Below are positions 15,060 to 25,110 of a stretch of 37,674 bases of DNA, in pieces (positions within the stretch are counted from its first letter, which is position 1; each line of letters begins with the position of its first letter). A model generated the notes under the pieces. That model was not told the DNA's origin, made no database searches, and was given only the letters and a program-made list of their open reading frames with translations. The translations under genes and the position numbers were made by a program. This stretch comes from Rhizobiales bacterium Ga0077556 (GTDB lineage: Bacteria > Pseudomonadota > Alphaproteobacteria > Rhizobiales > Phreatobacteraceae): the NCBI GenBank assembly GCA_001464235.1, contig LNFH01000083.1, positions 1 through 37,674 on the forward strand, in the 5' to 3' direction.

Positions 15060-15851
15060 ATGGCCCTGTTCGGCTCGCTCTTCTGCCGCCTCGTCCTCGG
15101 CTTGGTCATCGCCTTCCTGTTCCTGCCGATCCTCATCGTGCTGACGGTGTCGTTCTCCTCCTCGGCGGTCTTCGCCTTCCCGCCGCCGGGCTTCTCGCTG
15201 CGCTGGTACGCCTCCCTCGGCAAGGCGGATTCGATGTTGCAGGCGGTCTGGCTCTCGACGCAGATCGCCGCCCTCTCCACCGCCATCTCGCTGGTGCTCG
15301 GCACGCTCTGCGCCATCGCCATCACGCGAGGCATGATCCCCGGCGCCAAGGCGGTGGCGACCTTCATGGCCTCGCCCCTCATGCTGCCGGGGCTGGTGCT
15401 CGGCATCGCCTTCCTGCAGGCGGCGCGCGACTTCGGCCTGCGCGATACCTACTCGACGCTGCTGATCGCCCACGTCGTCATCACCATGCCCTTCATCATG
15501 CGCACGGTGCTGGCGAGCCTGTCGCTGTTCGACTTCGCCATGGTGGACGCCGCTCGCATGCTCGGCCGCTCCTACCCTGCGGCGCTGTGGACCGTGCTGG
15601 TGCCGAACATCCTGCCGGGCTTCGTCAGCGGCGGGCTCTTCGCCTTCATCGCCTCCTTCGACAACTATCCCGTCTCGATCTTCCTCGTGGACGTGCGCAC
15701 CAAGACGCTGCCGATCCAGCTCCTCAACCAGGTGGAGATGTCGCCGGATCCGACGGTCGCCGCCATCTCGGCGCTCCTCATCCTCGGCACCATCGCCGCC
15801 CTCATCGTCTGCGACCGGCTGGTGGGCCTGAAGCGGATGGCCTCGATCTAG
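15060..15851 (+). CDS. ABC importer permease (PotC-like)
   Basis: 263 residues, six predicted spans. The EAA loop is VDAARMLGRSYPAALWTVLV followed by PNILPGFVSGG. It starts 3 bases after the first permease stop. The C-terminal region (FIASFDNYPVSIFLVD) is characteristic of PotC-type subunits. Together with the three genes before it, it completes a binding-protein-dependent importer (order D, A, B, C). Confidence 0.93.
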   Translation: MALFGSLFCRLVLGLVIAFLFLPILIVLTVSFSSSAVFAFPPPGFSLRWYASLGKADSMLQAVWLSTQIAALSTAISLVLGTLCAIAITRGMIPGAKAVATFMASPLMLPGLVLGIAFLQAARDFGLRDTYSTLLIAHVVITMPFIMRTVLASLSLFDFAMVDAARMLGRSYPAALWTVLVPNILPGFVSGGLFAFIASFDNYPVSIFLVDVRTKTLPIQLLNQVEMSPDPTVAAISALLILGTIAALIVCDRLVGLKRMASI

Positions 15852-15879
15852 TCCCGCCGGAAACGCCAGGAGCGCCGCC

Positions 15880-16722
15880 ATGACCGCCGAACCGGGCTCG
15901 CGCAGCCTCTACGTGTCGCTGGGCCCGTTCGGCGCCTTCGATCGCGGGCGCGCCATCGTCAGCGACGTCGCCTGCGACAGCCGCGGCCACGTCTTCGTAT
16001 TGCTGCGGCTCGATCCGCTGGTGGACGCGCCGGCCGATCCCGTCGTCGAGCTCGACCCGCAGGGCGGCGTCGTCCGGTCGTTCGGCGCCGATGACATCCT
16101 CGATGCCCATATGCTGGCGGTGGACCCGGAGGACCGCGTCGTCGTCGTCGACCGCGACGCCCATCGCCTGGTCGTCTTCGGGCCGGACGGGAAGGTGGTG
16201 CGGAGGCTCGGCACGCCCGAGCGCCCCGGCGAGCCCTTCTCTCATCCCTCGTCCGTCGCTTTTGCCGCCGACGGCAGCTTCTACGTCGCCGACGGATACG
16301 GCGCCTCGCGCGTGCAGCACTTCTCGGCGGCGGGCGACCTCATCCGCAGCTTCGGCCGGCGCGGCACGGAGCCGGGCGAGTTCAGCACGCCGCACGGCGT
16401 CTGGGTGGCCGGCGACGGGCGGGTGCTGGTGACGGACCGCGAGAACGACCGCCTGCAGGTCTTCTCGGCGGACGGCGAGCCGCTCGACGCCTGGCCGGAC
16501 ATGCCGCGTGCCATGGACGTGTGGAGCGATGCGGCGGGCTCGGTCTTCGTGACGGACCAGGTGCCGCGGCTCTCCCGCTTCGATCGCGACGGCCGCCTCG
16601 TCGGCTCCTGCCGTCCCGTGCTGAACGGCGCCCACGGCATCTGGGGCACCGCCGACGGCACGCTCTATCTGGCCGAGGTCAATCCGAGCCGCATCACGCG
16701 CCTGACGCCGGTGGCGGGCTAA
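15880..16722 (+). CDS. NHL-repeat beta-propeller protein
   Basis: 280 residues made of about six NHL-type blades. These show as repeated units such as HPSSVAFAADGSFYVADGYG, TPHGVWVAGDGRVLVTDREN and HGIWGTADGTLYLAEVNPSR. Architecturally it resembles the SMP-30/gluconolactonase and peptidylglycine-lyase-like propellers. There is no signal peptide, so it is probably cytoplasmic. The start ATG 15880 follows AGGAG, 28 bases after the last permease, so it is likely the fifth gene of the importer operon. Propellers of this group can be lactonases, lyases or ligand scaffolds; no catalytic set is clear enough to choose. Confidence 0.85.
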   Translation: MTAEPGSRSLYVSLGPFGAFDRGRAIVSDVACDSRGHVFVLLRLDPLVDAPADPVVELDPQGGVVRSFGADDILDAHMLAVDPEDRVVVVDRDAHRLVVFGPDGKVVRRLGTPERPGEPFSHPSSVAFAADGSFYVADGYGASRVQHFSAAGDLIRSFGRRGTEPGEFSTPHGVWVAGDGRVLVTDRENDRLQVFSADGEPLDAWPDMPRAMDVWSDAAGSVFVTDQVPRLSRFDRDGRLVGSCRPVLNGAHGIWGTADGTLYLAEVNPSRITRLTPVAG

Positions 16723-16735
16723 GCGACACCACCCG

Positions 16736-18055
16736 TCAGGCGACGAGCCCCTGACGCCAGGCGCTGTCGCGGGGCGAGGGACGACGATGGAGGCGCTCGT
16801 CCAGCAGCGCGCGGGCCTTCTCCGCCTCGCCGCTCTTCATCAGCGCCACCAGCAGCGTGTCCTCGAAGACCTCGCGCTGGGCGCCGCTGCCGCCGATCCG
16901 CACGACCTCGGCCGCCATGGGCTCGAGGGTGGCGACGCAGGCGGCATATCGCTCCTCGGCGAAGGCGAGGGCCGCCCTGAACAGGGCCGGCACGACGGGC
17001 CCCGCCGGCAGCTGTCCGGCCTCGACCAGCCGGCTGGCGGCGTCGATGCGCGCGGCGAGCCGGTCGGCGCGGCCGGTCATGGCCTCGGCGAGCCCCAGAT
17101 GCACCTCGACGAAGGGATGGACGGCGCCCGGGAACCTCTCGCCTGCATAGAGCGCGGCCTCGTCCCAGAGCGCGGCGGGAACGACGTGGCCATAGGCCCT
17201 GAGCCGCCAGAGCAGCGAGACGGAATCGGTGACGATGTTGATGGGAAGGCCCGCGGAGGCCGCCGGCTGGACGAAGGCATTGTAGATGGCGAGCGCCCGG
17301 TCCGCGTCCCCGCGCTCCAGCGCGGAGAGCGCCTGGTGCCAGGCGATGTGGCCGTGCAGCACGCCCGTCCGGTCGTAGCCCGGCAGCCAGCCGGCGATGA
17401 AGGCATCGGCCTCGGCGCCCGCCCCGTCCTCGAACATGGCGTGCGACACAGCATGGGCGCCGTTGGCGTTGGCGGGACGCAGGTCGAACCCCTTCGTGGC
17501 AAGGCTCCGACCGAAGGCCACCGCGCCGTTTTCGGCGTGGGACCAGCCGCGATAGGTCAGGAACCACCAGTCGTCGGCGCCGAACTGCGCGGCATGGCGG
17601 TCGCACAGATCGACGCGGGCCTGATCGTGGTCGGCCATGCCGGAGAAGGCGAAGAGCCCGAAGGCGCCGAGGGGGAGCCCGAAGACGACGGTGTCGCGAG
17701 GCCAGGATTCGAGATGTGCGAGGACCCGGTCGAGGGCGCGCGCCCCCTGGCCGGCGATCGCCAGGGCGAGGGCTTCCACATGGCTCTTCTCGCGGTCCGT
17801 GCCGCCTTCCGCCACGAGCGCGGAAGCCCTGTCGATCTGGCTCCGCGCCGCCTCGGGCTCCGCCCGCACGGCATGGGCGCGGGCGAGGGCCGCACGGGCG
17901 AGGGCGAAGCCGGGGTCCGCCTCCACGGCCCTGCCCAGCGTCTCGACGGCGCCGGGCCAGGCGGAGAGCAGGAGATCGACGCCCTCGCGATAGAGGCTCG
18001 CGGCCTCGGCCGACCGGGTGGTGATGGGCAGGCCGCGGCTGTCGGTGTGAGCCAT
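16736..18055 (-). CDS. TPR protein of the TTC38-like family
   Basis: 439 residues of helical repeats with no signal peptide. The N-terminus (LPITTRSAEAASLYREGVDL, then AVEADPGFALARAALARAHA) and the conserved central block with HAVSHAMFEDG and GHIAWHQALSALERGDADRA match the TTC38-like tetratricopeptide family found in bacteria and animals. The biochemical role of that family is not established. The C-terminus ends convergently 13 bases from the NHL gene. A hairpin (18075-18102) lies in its leader. It sits downstream of the HD-GYP regulator on the same strand with a 137-base gap, so co-transcription is possible but not required. Confidence 0.82.
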   Translation of the reverse strand: MAHTDSRGLPITTRSAEAASLYREGVDLLLSAWPGAVETLGRAVEADPGFALARAALARAHAVRAEPEAARSQIDRASALVAEGGTDREKSHVEALALAIAGQGARALDRVLAHLESWPRDTVVFGLPLGAFGLFAFSGMADHDQARVDLCDRHAAQFGADDWWFLTYRGWSHAENGAVAFGRSLATKGFDLRPANANGAHAVSHAMFEDGAGAEADAFIAGWLPGYDRTGVLHGHIAWHQALSALERGDADRALAIYNAFVQPAASAGLPINIVTDSVSLLWRLRAYGHVVPAALWDEAALYAGERFPGAVHPFVEVHLGLAEAMTGRADRLAARIDAASRLVEAGQLPAGPVVPALFRAALAFAEERYAACVATLEPMAAEVVRIGGSGAQREVFEDTLLVALMKSGEAEKARALLDERLHRRPSPRDSAWRQGLVA

Positions 18056-18074
18056 GATCGCATTCCAGGAGCCT

Positions 18075-18102
18075 GCCGGAGCCGGCCTCGCTCGGTTCCG
18101 GC
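18075..18102. repeat. Hairpin in the leader of the TPR gene
   Basis: GCCGGAGCCG pairs with CGGTTCCGGC at 9 of 10 positions across an 8-base loop, about 20 bases ahead of the TPR start codon. On the plus strand the stem is followed by only TTT. It could be a weak terminator for readthrough from the HD-GYP gene, or a leader structure. Confidence 0.35.
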
Positions 18103-18192
18103 TTTGGTCCGCTATAGCAGCCCGCGCCCCCGCCGTGCATCCGGTGTTCCGCTCGCCCCGCTTACCGCGTCGCAGCCGGGGCGCGGCCGCCG

Positions 18193-19275
18193 CTAGCTCC
18201 GGGGCTCGCGGGGTTCGGGATCGGCGGCACTGGCGTGGATGGCCAGGATCTCGTCCCAGACTGCCATCATCGCGTCGACGCAGGCGGGATCGAAATGACG
18301 CCCCCGCTCCGCCAGGATGTAGAGGCGCGCCTCCTCGGGAGCCCAGGCCTTCTTGTAGGGCCGCACGGACGTCAGCGCATCGAACACGTCGGCGAGGGAG
18401 GTGATCCTGCCGGAGAGCGGGATGGCCTCTCCCGCGAGGCCGAAGGGATAGCCCGAGCCGTCGAAGCGCTCGTGGTGGGAAATGGCGATCTCGCCCGCCA
18501 GGCGGATGAGCTCGGACGTCGAGCGCTCGAGGATTTCGCCACCCTGCTGGGCGTGCTTCTGCATCTCCAGGCGCTCGGCCGGCGTGAGAGGCCCGGGCTT
18601 GAGCAGGATCGAATCGGGAATGCCGATCTTGCCGATGTCGTGCATCGGGGCGGCGATCCGCAGCCGCTCGCAGAACTCGTCGTCGAGGGCGAGCGCCCGC
18701 GCGATCTTCTCGGAGTAGCGCGACATGCGTTCGAGGTGCTGGCCGGTCTCGGGGTCGCGGAGTTCGGCGGCCCGCGCGAGGCGGGTGACGATCTCGGCCT
18801 CGCGTCCGCGCGCGACCTCCATCGCCCGATGCACCTCTCGCGACAGCCAGGCCGCCTGGTCCTTCAGCTTCGCCTGGGCCTCGGCGAGCTGCATCAGGTT
18901 GCGGAAGCGCGCCTTGAACTCCGCCGGGTCGATCGGTTTGAGGATGAAATCCGTGGCGCCGGCCTCCAGGGCCTCCAGGCGGACCGAGCGCTGGTCGGCG
19001 GTGGTCACCATGACGACGGGGGTGTCGGCGAACCGCGGCCTCGACCGGACCAGCCGGATGAAGGCGATGCCGTCGAGATCGGGCATCATGTAGTCGACCA
19101 GGATCAGGGTGGGTGCGAGATCGTCGAGCCGGTCGATGGCCTCGGTCGGGCTCTTGAACGTCGTCGAGCCCGGGACCCCGCAGGCCTCGACCAGGGACTT
19201 GATGACGAGGAGATTGGTCTCCGCGTCATCGACGATCATCACAGGCATGGGCGATCCCGCTCGTTCATCAGCCAT
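18193..19275 (-). CDS. HD-GYP response regulator (c-di-GMP phosphodiesterase)
   Basis: 360 residues from ATG 19275; ATG 19248 and GTG 19329 are alternatives. The N-terminal REC domain has its acceptor Asp61 in LVDYMMPDLDG and Lys113 in LKPID. A coiled linker (about 125-165) leads to an HD-GYP domain with HDIGKIGIPD (His212/Asp213), KHAQQGGEIL, HHERFDGSGYP (GYP at 275-277) and a closing SLADVFDALTS. HD-GYP domains hydrolyse cyclic di-GMP through a metal centre, and all signature residues are present. It is divergent from the hybrid kinase with Hpt, which is the natural phosphodonor candidate. Confidence 0.94.
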   Translation of the reverse strand: MADERAGSPMPVMIVDDAETNLLVIKSLVEACGVPGSTTFKSPTEAIDRLDDLAPTLILVDYMMPDLDGIAFIRLVRSRPRFADTPVVMVTTADQRSVRLEALEAGATDFILKPIDPAEFKARFRNLMQLAEAQAKLKDQAAWLSREVHRAMEVARGREAEIVTRLARAAELRDPETGQHLERMSRYSEKIARALALDDEFCERLRIAAPMHDIGKIGIPDSILLKPGPLTPAERLEMQKHAQQGGEILERSTSELIRLAGEIAISHHERFDGSGYPFGLAGEAIPLSGRITSLADVFDALTSVRPYKKAWAPEEARLYILAERGRHFDPACVDAMMAVWDEILAIHASAADPEPREPRS

Positions 19276-19430
19276 CGCTGGGCCGGTGCAACCTATCGCA
19301 TAGCGCAAAGAGGTAAATGACCTCGCCACCTCATTCCTGCGTAGCTTCGACCATCGGGGAAAGTGGTTGTTAGCACAGTCCCAAATATCCGGCCGTGCAT
19401 GGTCGATCTTTACGCTTGGGGAAGTCGGGC

Positions 19431-22313
19431 ATGACAGCGTTCGTCCAACTTCGGTCGAGGCATCATCCCATGGCGCAGTCGCAGGTCAGCGCGCAGAAAT
19501 CCGTCCGGCGTCTCATTGCTCTGGCATCCGCTCTCGGCTTCGCCGTGATCGGGATGATCTGGACCGCCGTGGAAATGGACATCCGCCAGGAGAGGGCCTT
19601 CGCCCGGCGGACGGCGAGCCAGACCGCGCAGAACTATGCGCGCCTGTTCGACGAGCACATCCGCCAGGCGATCAACGAGACCGACAACACGATCAAGTTC
19701 ATCCGCCAGGACTATCTGCGTGCAGGAGGTGCATTCGACCTGCAGGCCTGGGTGACGAACCAGTACAGCTTCAAGGAGCTGGCGCTGCAGTTCACCATCA
19801 TCGGCGCCGACGGCCGGATGGAGACGACGACCACGGCCGGGGCGACCCCGCGGGTCGACCTGAGCGACCGGGAGCACTTCCGCGTGCACGTCGATTCGTC
19901 GCAGGACATCCTGTTCATCAGCAAGCCGGTTCTCGGCCGGGCATCGGGACGCTGGTCGATCCAGCTGACGCGGCGGATCAGCGATGCCGACGGCAACTTC
20001 CGCGGGGTCATCGTCGCCTCGCTGGACCCGTACTACCTGTCGCGCTTCTACGAGACCATCGACCTCGGCAAGGGCGGCGGCATCGCGGTCGTCGGCCGTG
20101 ACCGGGTCGTGCGGGCCATGGCGGGCCTGACCCGCCAGGCGCTCGGCAGCCGCTACGAAGGCGAAGCCGCCCTGTCCCGGACCCTGACCGATGGCCTCGT
20201 CGTGGAGATGGGCGAGAACCAGGAGCGGGGCCGGGCGACGGCCTACAGGGCGATCAACGACTGGCCGCTCATCGTCGCGGTGCGCGTGGACGACACCGAT
20301 GCGCGCGAGCGCCGGATCGCGGCCGCAGCCCAGATGCGGCTGATCGCGGCGGGACTGACCGTCGGCGTCCTCGGCGTCATCCTGCTCGGCATCGCCTACT
20401 GGCGGCGCTTCGGAGCCGCGCTCGCCGCCCTCACCCGGAGCAAGGCCGCCGCCCGGGCGGCCACCAGCGAACTTGCGCTGACCCTGAACAACATGGCGCA
20501 GGGCATCCTGATGGTCGACGGCAACGGTCACGTCGCGGTGGTCAACCAGAACGCCCTCGACCTCCTCGGGCTCCCGGCCACCTTCACGCGCCAGGGCTTC
20601 CCTCTCGAGGTCCTGCTTCTCCACGAACGCGCCACCGGCGAAAGCATCGTGGTGGACGAGCATGGCGGCGCGCCGCCCGATCCCGATCACCTCGCGGTGC
20701 GCGAGCACGTCCGCGGAGATACGGTCCTGGAGATCTGCACGCGCCACCTGCCCGGCGGCGGCTTCGTCCAGACCTACACGGACATCACCGAACGCAAGCG
20801 CTTCGAGACGGCGCTCCGCGATGCCCGCGACGTCGCCGAGAAGGCGTCGCAGGTGCGGACCGCCTTCCTCGCCACCATGAGCCACGAGATCCGCACGCCG
20901 CTGAACGGCATCATCGGCATGTCGTCCATCCTGGAGACGACCGAACTCACGGCCCAGCAGCGCGGCCACCTCAAGACCATCCATGAATGTGGCGAAGCGC
21001 TGCTCGACATCGTCAACGACGTTCTCGACTACGCAAAGCTCGATTCCGGAGCGATCCAGCTCGAACAGACGGCCGTGGACGTGCGCGGCCTGGCCACTTC
21101 GGTCAAGGAGATGCTCGGGCCGCGGGCGCAGGAGAAGAAGCTCAGCTTCGACGTCGTCATCGCCGACGACGTTCCCGCCTCGATCGAGACCGACGGCACA
21201 CGCATCCGGCAGGTTCTCATCAACTTGGTGGCCAATGCGGTGAAGTTCACCCTGACGGGCGGCATCATCGTCTCGGTCGGTTCGCGCACCCTGTCAGGGG
21301 GCCGCCCAGGCCTGCGCTTCTCCATCATCGATTCAGGCATCGGCCTCGCCGAGGGTTCGCACGTCCACCTCTTCAAGGAGTTCTCGCAGGTCGACGCCTC
21401 CATCACCCGCAGGTTCGGCGGCACGGGACTGGGACTTGCCATCTGCAAGCGCATCGTCGACGCCATGGGCGGCGACATCGGTGTCGAAAGCACCCTCGGC
21501 AAGGGCTCGGTCTTCTGGTTCGACGTGCCGGCACCCGAGGCGAAGCCTGCCGCCCCGCCGGCGGAACGGTCGGCGCGCACCAGACTGCCGAACCAGCTTA
21601 GCGTGCTTCTCGTCGAGGACAATGCGGTGAACCAGCAGGTGGCGACGCTGCTGCTCACCGCCATGGGCCACACGGTCACCGTCGCGGACCACGGTCAGGT
21701 CGCGCTCGACCTCGCCGGGCGCCAGGCCTTCGACGTCATCCTGATGGACATGCACATGCCGGTCATGGACGGGGTCCGGACCGCCAAGGCCCTTCGCGCC
21801 GGCAGCGGACCGAACGCCCACACCGCCATCATCGGGCTGACGGCCAACGCCTTCGCCTCGGACCGGCAGGCCTGCCTCGACGCGGGCATGGACGACTTCC
21901 TCGCCAAGCCCGTCACGCGCGCCAAACTCGAGGCGGTCGTGGCGCGGCATTCGTCGGCTCCGGCGCCCGCCGAACAGGCCGATCGGGGCGGGGTGGACCT
22001 CTCCGTTCGCAACTCCCTGTTCGAGGCCATCGGTCCGGAGGTCGGGCACAGGCTCGTCGAGACCTTCGTGGACGAGGCGCGCCGCCTGCTGGTCGACATC
22101 CGCACCGCAGCCGGCAACGGCGACGTCACGGCGCTCGAGGGCCTCCTCCACCAGATCAAGGGCGCCGCAGCCAATCTCGGCCAGGTCGGGATCGTCGGCC
22201 TGACGTCCACCCCGCCCGCAGACCTCGCCCAGCCCGTCGCCATGGCGCGGTTCGCCGACCGGCTGGAAGCCTATCTGGCGGCCGAGGAACGGGCGCTGCA
22301 CAGGGCCGCATAG
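19431..22313 (+). CDS. Hybrid sensor histidine kinase with receiver and Hpt domains
   Basis: 960 residues. The order is: transmembrane span (about 27-48), periplasmic Cache-like sensor (about 60-295), second span (about 303-325), a PAS-type segment (about 345-455), HisKA with His485 in [11 protein letters not shown], an ATPase domain with [14 protein letters not shown] and GGTGLGL, a receiver with Asp773 ([11 protein letters not shown]) and Lys826, and a C-terminal Hpt with His907 ([13 protein letters not shown]). It therefore carries a full His-Asp-His relay in one chain. The start ATG 19431 has GGGGAAG at the right distance; ATG 19470 is possible. It is divergent from the HD-GYP regulator. 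Cache domains bind small metabolites; the ligand is unknown. Confidence 0.94.
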   Translation: MTAFVQLRSRHHPMAQSQVSAQKSVRRLIALASALGFAVIGMIWTAVEMDIRQERAFARRTASQTAQNYARLFDEHIRQAINETDNTIKFIRQDYLRAGGAFDLQAWVTNQYSFKELALQFTIIGADGRMETTTTAGATPRVDLSDREHFRVHVDSSQDILFISKPVLGRASGRWSIQLTRRISDADGNFRGVIVASLDPYYLSRFYETIDLGKGGGIAVVGRDRVVRAMAGLTRQALGSRYEGEAALSRTLTDGLVVEMGENQERGRATAYRAINDWPLIVAVRVDDTDARERRIAAAAQMRLIAAGLTVGVLGVILLGIAYWRRFGAALAALTRSKAAARAATSELALTLNNMAQGILMVDGNGHVAVVNQNALDLLGLPATFTRQGFPLEVLLLHERATGESIVVDEHGGAPPDPDHLAVREHVRGDTVLEICTRHLPGGGFVQTYTDITERKRFETALRDARDVAEKASQVRTAFLATMSHEIRTPLNGIIGMSSILETTELTAQQRGHLKTIHECGEALLDIVNDVLDYAKLDSGAIQLEQTAVDVRGLATSVKEMLGPRAQEKKLSFDVVIADDVPASIETDGTRIRQVLINLVANAVKFTLTGGIIVSVGSRTLSGGRPGLRFSIIDSGIGLAEGSHVHLFKEFSQVDASITRRFGGTGLGLAICKRIVDAMGGDIGVESTLGKGSVFWFDVPAPEAKPAAPPAERSARTRLPNQLSVLLVEDNAVNQQVATLLLTAMGHTVTVADHGQVALDLAGRQAFDVILMDMHMPVMDGVRTAKALRAGSGPNAHTAIIGLTANAFASDRQACLDAGMDDFLAKPVTRAKLEAVVARHSSAPAPAEQADRGGVDLSVRNSLFEAIGPEVGHRLVETFVDEARRLLVDIRTAAGNGDVTALEGLLHQIKGAAANLGQVGIVGLTSTPPADLAQPVAMARFADRLEAYLAAEERALHRAA

Positions 22314-22401
22314 CCCCGGAGGCAGCGCACCGCACGGGGCCGCCGCCGCCTCTCGACAAAGTGAAGGAGCCCTGCAGCAAAGCGGGTTGTGCCGATCGCC
22401 C

Positions 22402-22414
22402 GTCCAATGTGGAC
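22402..22414. promoter_or_regulatory. GTCCA-ATG-TGGAC inverted repeat upstream of the Mo-hydroxylase/sox genes
   Basis: Perfect 5-base arms, 52 bases ahead of the GTG start of the first gene in the six-gene run and within its 152-base leader. No strong -35/-10 pair is evident nearby. It is the only clear symmetric element in the gap, so it is offered as a candidate operator. Confidence 0.3.
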
Positions 22415-22465
22415 TCGTTCCAGACAAGAGCCCGTGCAAGGGCCGGTTGGACAAGGGAGACTGCG

Positions 22466-22924
22466 GTGGCGAAACTCAACATCAACGGCCAGGTGGTCGA
22501 CGTCCAGGCGGCGGAGGACACGCCGCTGCTCTGGGCCCTGCGCGAGCACGTGGGCCTCACCGGCACGAAATACGGCTGCGGCATCGCCGCCTGCGGCGCC
22601 TGCACGGTGCATATCGACGGCCAGGCGGTGCGCTCCTGCGCGATGCCGCTGAGCGCGGTCACCCCCGACCAGAAGATCGTCACCATCGAGGGCCTGTCGC
22701 CGAACGGCATGCACCCGATCCAGGTGGCCTGGCGCGACCTCGACGTTCCCCAGTGCGGCTATTGCCAGTCCGGCATGATCATGGCCGCCGCCGCCCTCCT
22801 GGCCGAGAAGCCGAACCCGACGGACGAGGACATCGACAATGCGATGACCAACATCTGCCGGTGCGGCACCTACAACCGCGTCCGCGCCGGCATCAAGCAG
22901 GCCGCCGCGAACCGCCAGGGCTGA
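22466..22924 (+). CDS. [2Fe-2S] subunit of a molybdenum hydroxylase (IorA type)
   Basis: 152 residues. It passes electrons from the molybdenum centre. The ferredoxin-like cluster ligands are C38, C43, C46 and C58 ([17 protein letters not shown]), and the helical-domain cluster ligands are C97, C100, C131 and C133 ([10 protein letters not shown] and [10 protein letters not shown]). This is the full set for the small subunit of isoquinoline 1-oxidoreductase/aldehyde oxidase enzymes. GTG 22466 is the likely start, with AGGGAG six bases upstream; the frame is open further back without family resemblance. There is no signal peptide, so it would be carried out with the Tat-exported large subunit, whose gene starts 11 bases later. 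Confidence 0.93.
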   Translation: MAKLNINGQVVDVQAAEDTPLLWALREHVGLTGTKYGCGIAACGACTVHIDGQAVRSCAMPLSAVTPDQKIVTIEGLSPNGMHPIQVAWRDLDVPQCGYCQSGMIMAAAALLAEKPNPTDEDIDNAMTNICRCGTYNRVRAGIKQAAANRQG

Positions 22925-22935
22925 GGGAGGCCGAC

Positions 22936-25110
22936 ATGACGCTCATCGAGACCACGACCACCTCCCGCCGCGCCGTCCTCAAGGCCGCCGCCGGCCTCAC
23001 CGTCGGCTTCTGCCTGCCGACCGACGCCTTCGCCCAGCAGCCGGCGCCCGCCGCCACTCCCGAGATCAACGCCTGGGTCGTCATCCGCCCCGACGACACG
23101 GTGGTGCTGCGCATGGCCCGCTCCGAGATGGGCCAGGGCACCCGTACCGGCCTCTGTCAGATGATCGCCGAGGAGCTGCACTGCGACTGGTCGAAGATCG
23201 TCACCGAATACGTCACGCCCGGCCAGTCGCTGGCGCGCAACCGGGCCTGGGGCGCCTTCCTCACCGCCGGCAGCCAGGGCATCCGCCAGAGCCACGACTA
23301 TGTCCGCCGCGGCGGCGCCACCGCCCGCGTCATGCTGATCCAGGCCGCAGCCGATGCCTGGGGCGTTCAAGCGGCGCAGTGCACCGCCAAGGACAGCGTC
23401 ATCACTCACGCGGCTTCCGGCCGGTCCGTGCGTTACGGGCAGGTTGCGGCGGCGGCGGCGCGCCTGACGCCGCCCGCCAACGTGCCTTTGAAGGACCCGA
23501 AGGACTGGACCGTCATCGGCACCTCGGTGAAGCGCCTCGATACGGCGGCGAAGACCACCGGCGCGCTCGTCTACGGCTCGGACCTGAAGATGCCGGGCAT
23601 GCTGGTGGCCGTGCCGAAGGAGTGCCCGGTCTTCGGCGGTAAGGTCGCTTCCTTCGACGCCGCCAAGGTTTCCTCCATGCCGGGCGTGCGCCACGTGCTC
23701 AAGGTCGCCGATACCGCGGTGGCCGTGGTGGCCGACACGTTCTGGCAGGCCAAGACGGCCCTCGACGCCCTGCCCGTCACCTGGGACTACGGCCCCAACC
23801 GGTCTGTGTCCTCCGAGACCATCGCGGCGCAGCTGCGCGAGGGGCTGGACGCGCCGGAGGCCTTCGTCGGCAATACCAACGGCGACGCCCGCGCCGCCAT
23901 TGCCGGCGCCGCCCGCAAGATCGAGGCGGTCTACGACTATCCCTTCCAGAACCACGCGCCGATGGAACCGATGAACGCCACGGTGGTGTGGACGCCGACC
24001 CGCTGCGACGTCTGGTGCCCGACGCAGAACGGCGAGGCGGCGCTGGCCGCCACCGCCCAGGCGGCCGGCCTGCCGCAGACGGCCTGCGACGTCCACCGCG
24101 TCGACCTCGGCGGCGGCTTCGGCCGGCGCACCACCCACGACTGGCTGATCCAGGCGGTCACCATCGCCAAGCAGGTCCCCGGCGTCCCGATCAAGACGCA
24201 GTGGACGCGCGAGGAGGACATGGTGCAGGGGCGCTACCACCCCGTGACCATGGCCAAGATGACCGGCGGCCTCGACGCCCAGGGCAACCTGGTCGGGCTG
24301 CACATGCGGATTTCCGGCCAGTCGATCCTCTCCTACGTCTTTCCCACGGCGCTGCAGAGCGGCCGTGACCCCGTGCAGTTCCAGGGGCTCAACGCCGGCG
24401 GCAACGACAGCCAGATCGGCTATTCGTTCCCCAACCTGCTGATCGACCACGCCATGCGGAACACCCACGTGCCGCCGCATTTCTGGCGGGGCGTGAACCA
24501 CAACCAGAACGCCATCTACCTGGAGTGCTTCCTCGACGAACTCGCCCATGCGGCGGGCCAGGACCCCCTCGCCTTCCGCCGCAAGCTGATGGGCAATCAT
24601 CCCAAGCACCTCGCGGTGCTCAACGCGGTGGCCGAGAAGATCGGCTGGGACAGGCCGCCGCCGGCCGGCGTGCATCGCGGCATCGCCCAGCAGATGGGCT
24701 TCGGCAGCTACGTGGCAGCCGCCGCCGAGGTCTCGGTGGACGCGCAGGGCAAGCTGAAGGTCCACCGCATCGTCGCGGCGACCGATTGCGGCGTCGCCGT
24801 CAACCCGCGCCAGATCGAGATGCAGGTGGAGGGCTCCTTCGTCTACGGCCTTTCCGCCCTGCTCTATGGCGCCTGCACGGTGAAGGACGGGCAGATCGTC
24901 GAGACCAATTTCGACAGCTACAACGTCCTGCGCATGGATGAGATGCCGAAGGTCGAGACCATCGTCATGCCCTCAGGCGGGTTCTGGGGCGGCGTCGGCG
25001 AGCCGACCATCATGGTGGCGGCGCCGGCGGTGCTGAACGGCATCTTCGCCGCCACCGGCAAGCGCATCCGCTCGGTGCCGCTGAAGGACCAGGACCTCAG
25101 GCGGGCGTGA
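22936..25110 (+). CDS. Molybdopterin-binding large subunit, Tat-exported (IorB type)
   Basis: 724 residues. A twin-arginine signal (TTSRRAVLKAAAGLTVGFCL) is followed by the two-part molybdopterin-binding fold of xanthine-dehydrogenase-family hydroxylases. Visible landmarks are MGQGTRTGLCQMIAEEL, GGGFGRR, PHFWRGVNHNQNAIYLECFL and the C-terminal GGVGEPTIM, whose Glu689 is the expected catalytic base. These enzymes hydroxylate N-heterocycles or oxidise aldehydes; the substrate is not readable. There is no FAD subunit, as expected for the periplasmic Ior type, which usually hands electrons to a cytochrome c. Its stop overlaps the soxX start (GTGA), so the cytochrome gene that follows is the obvious partner. 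Confidence 0.93.
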   Translation: MTLIETTTTSRRAVLKAAAGLTVGFCLPTDAFAQQPAPAATPEINAWVVIRPDDTVVLRMARSEMGQGTRTGLCQMIAEELHCDWSKIVTEYVTPGQSLARNRAWGAFLTAGSQGIRQSHDYVRRGGATARVMLIQAAADAWGVQAAQCTAKDSVITHAASGRSVRYGQVAAAAARLTPPANVPLKDPKDWTVIGTSVKRLDTAAKTTGALVYGSDLKMPGMLVAVPKECPVFGGKVASFDAAKVSSMPGVRHVLKVADTAVAVVADTFWQAKTALDALPVTWDYGPNRSVSSETIAAQLREGLDAPEAFVGNTNGDARAAIAGAARKIEAVYDYPFQNHAPMEPMNATVVWTPTRCDVWCPTQNGEAALAATAQAAGLPQTACDVHRVDLGGGFGRRTTHDWLIQAVTIAKQVPGVPIKTQWTREEDMVQGRYHPVTMAKMTGGLDAQGNLVGLHMRISGQSILSYVFPTALQSGRDPVQFQGLNAGGNDSQIGYSFPNLLIDHAMRNTHVPPHFWRGVNHNQNAIYLECFLDELAHAAGQDPLAFRRKLMGNHPKHLAVLNAVAEKIGWDRPPPAGVHRGIAQQMGFGSYVAAAAEVSVDAQGKLKVHRIVAATDCGVAVNPRQIEMQVEGSFVYGLSALLYGACTVKDGQIVETNFDSYNVLRMDEMPKVETIVMPSGGFWGGVGEPTIMVAAPAVLNGIFAATGKRIRSVPLKDQDLRRA

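Noticed and set aside
14064-15881. A 605-codon minus-strand open frame across the two permeases
   Set aside because: Extreme His/Asp/Glu/Arg/Gly composition, typical of the reverse complement of GC-rich membrane-protein genes.
19347-19406. TCGACCAT and ATGGTCGA, 8-base inverted arms 44 bases apart between the HD-GYP and hybrid kinase genes
   Set aside because: The wide spacing and short arms make chance plausible, and no promoter element ties them together.
22387-25110. Upstream extension of the molybdopterin subunit back to 22387
   Set aside because: The extra part runs through the [2Fe-2S] gene in a wrong frame. ATG 22936 has GGGAGG upstream and a Tat signal right after it.
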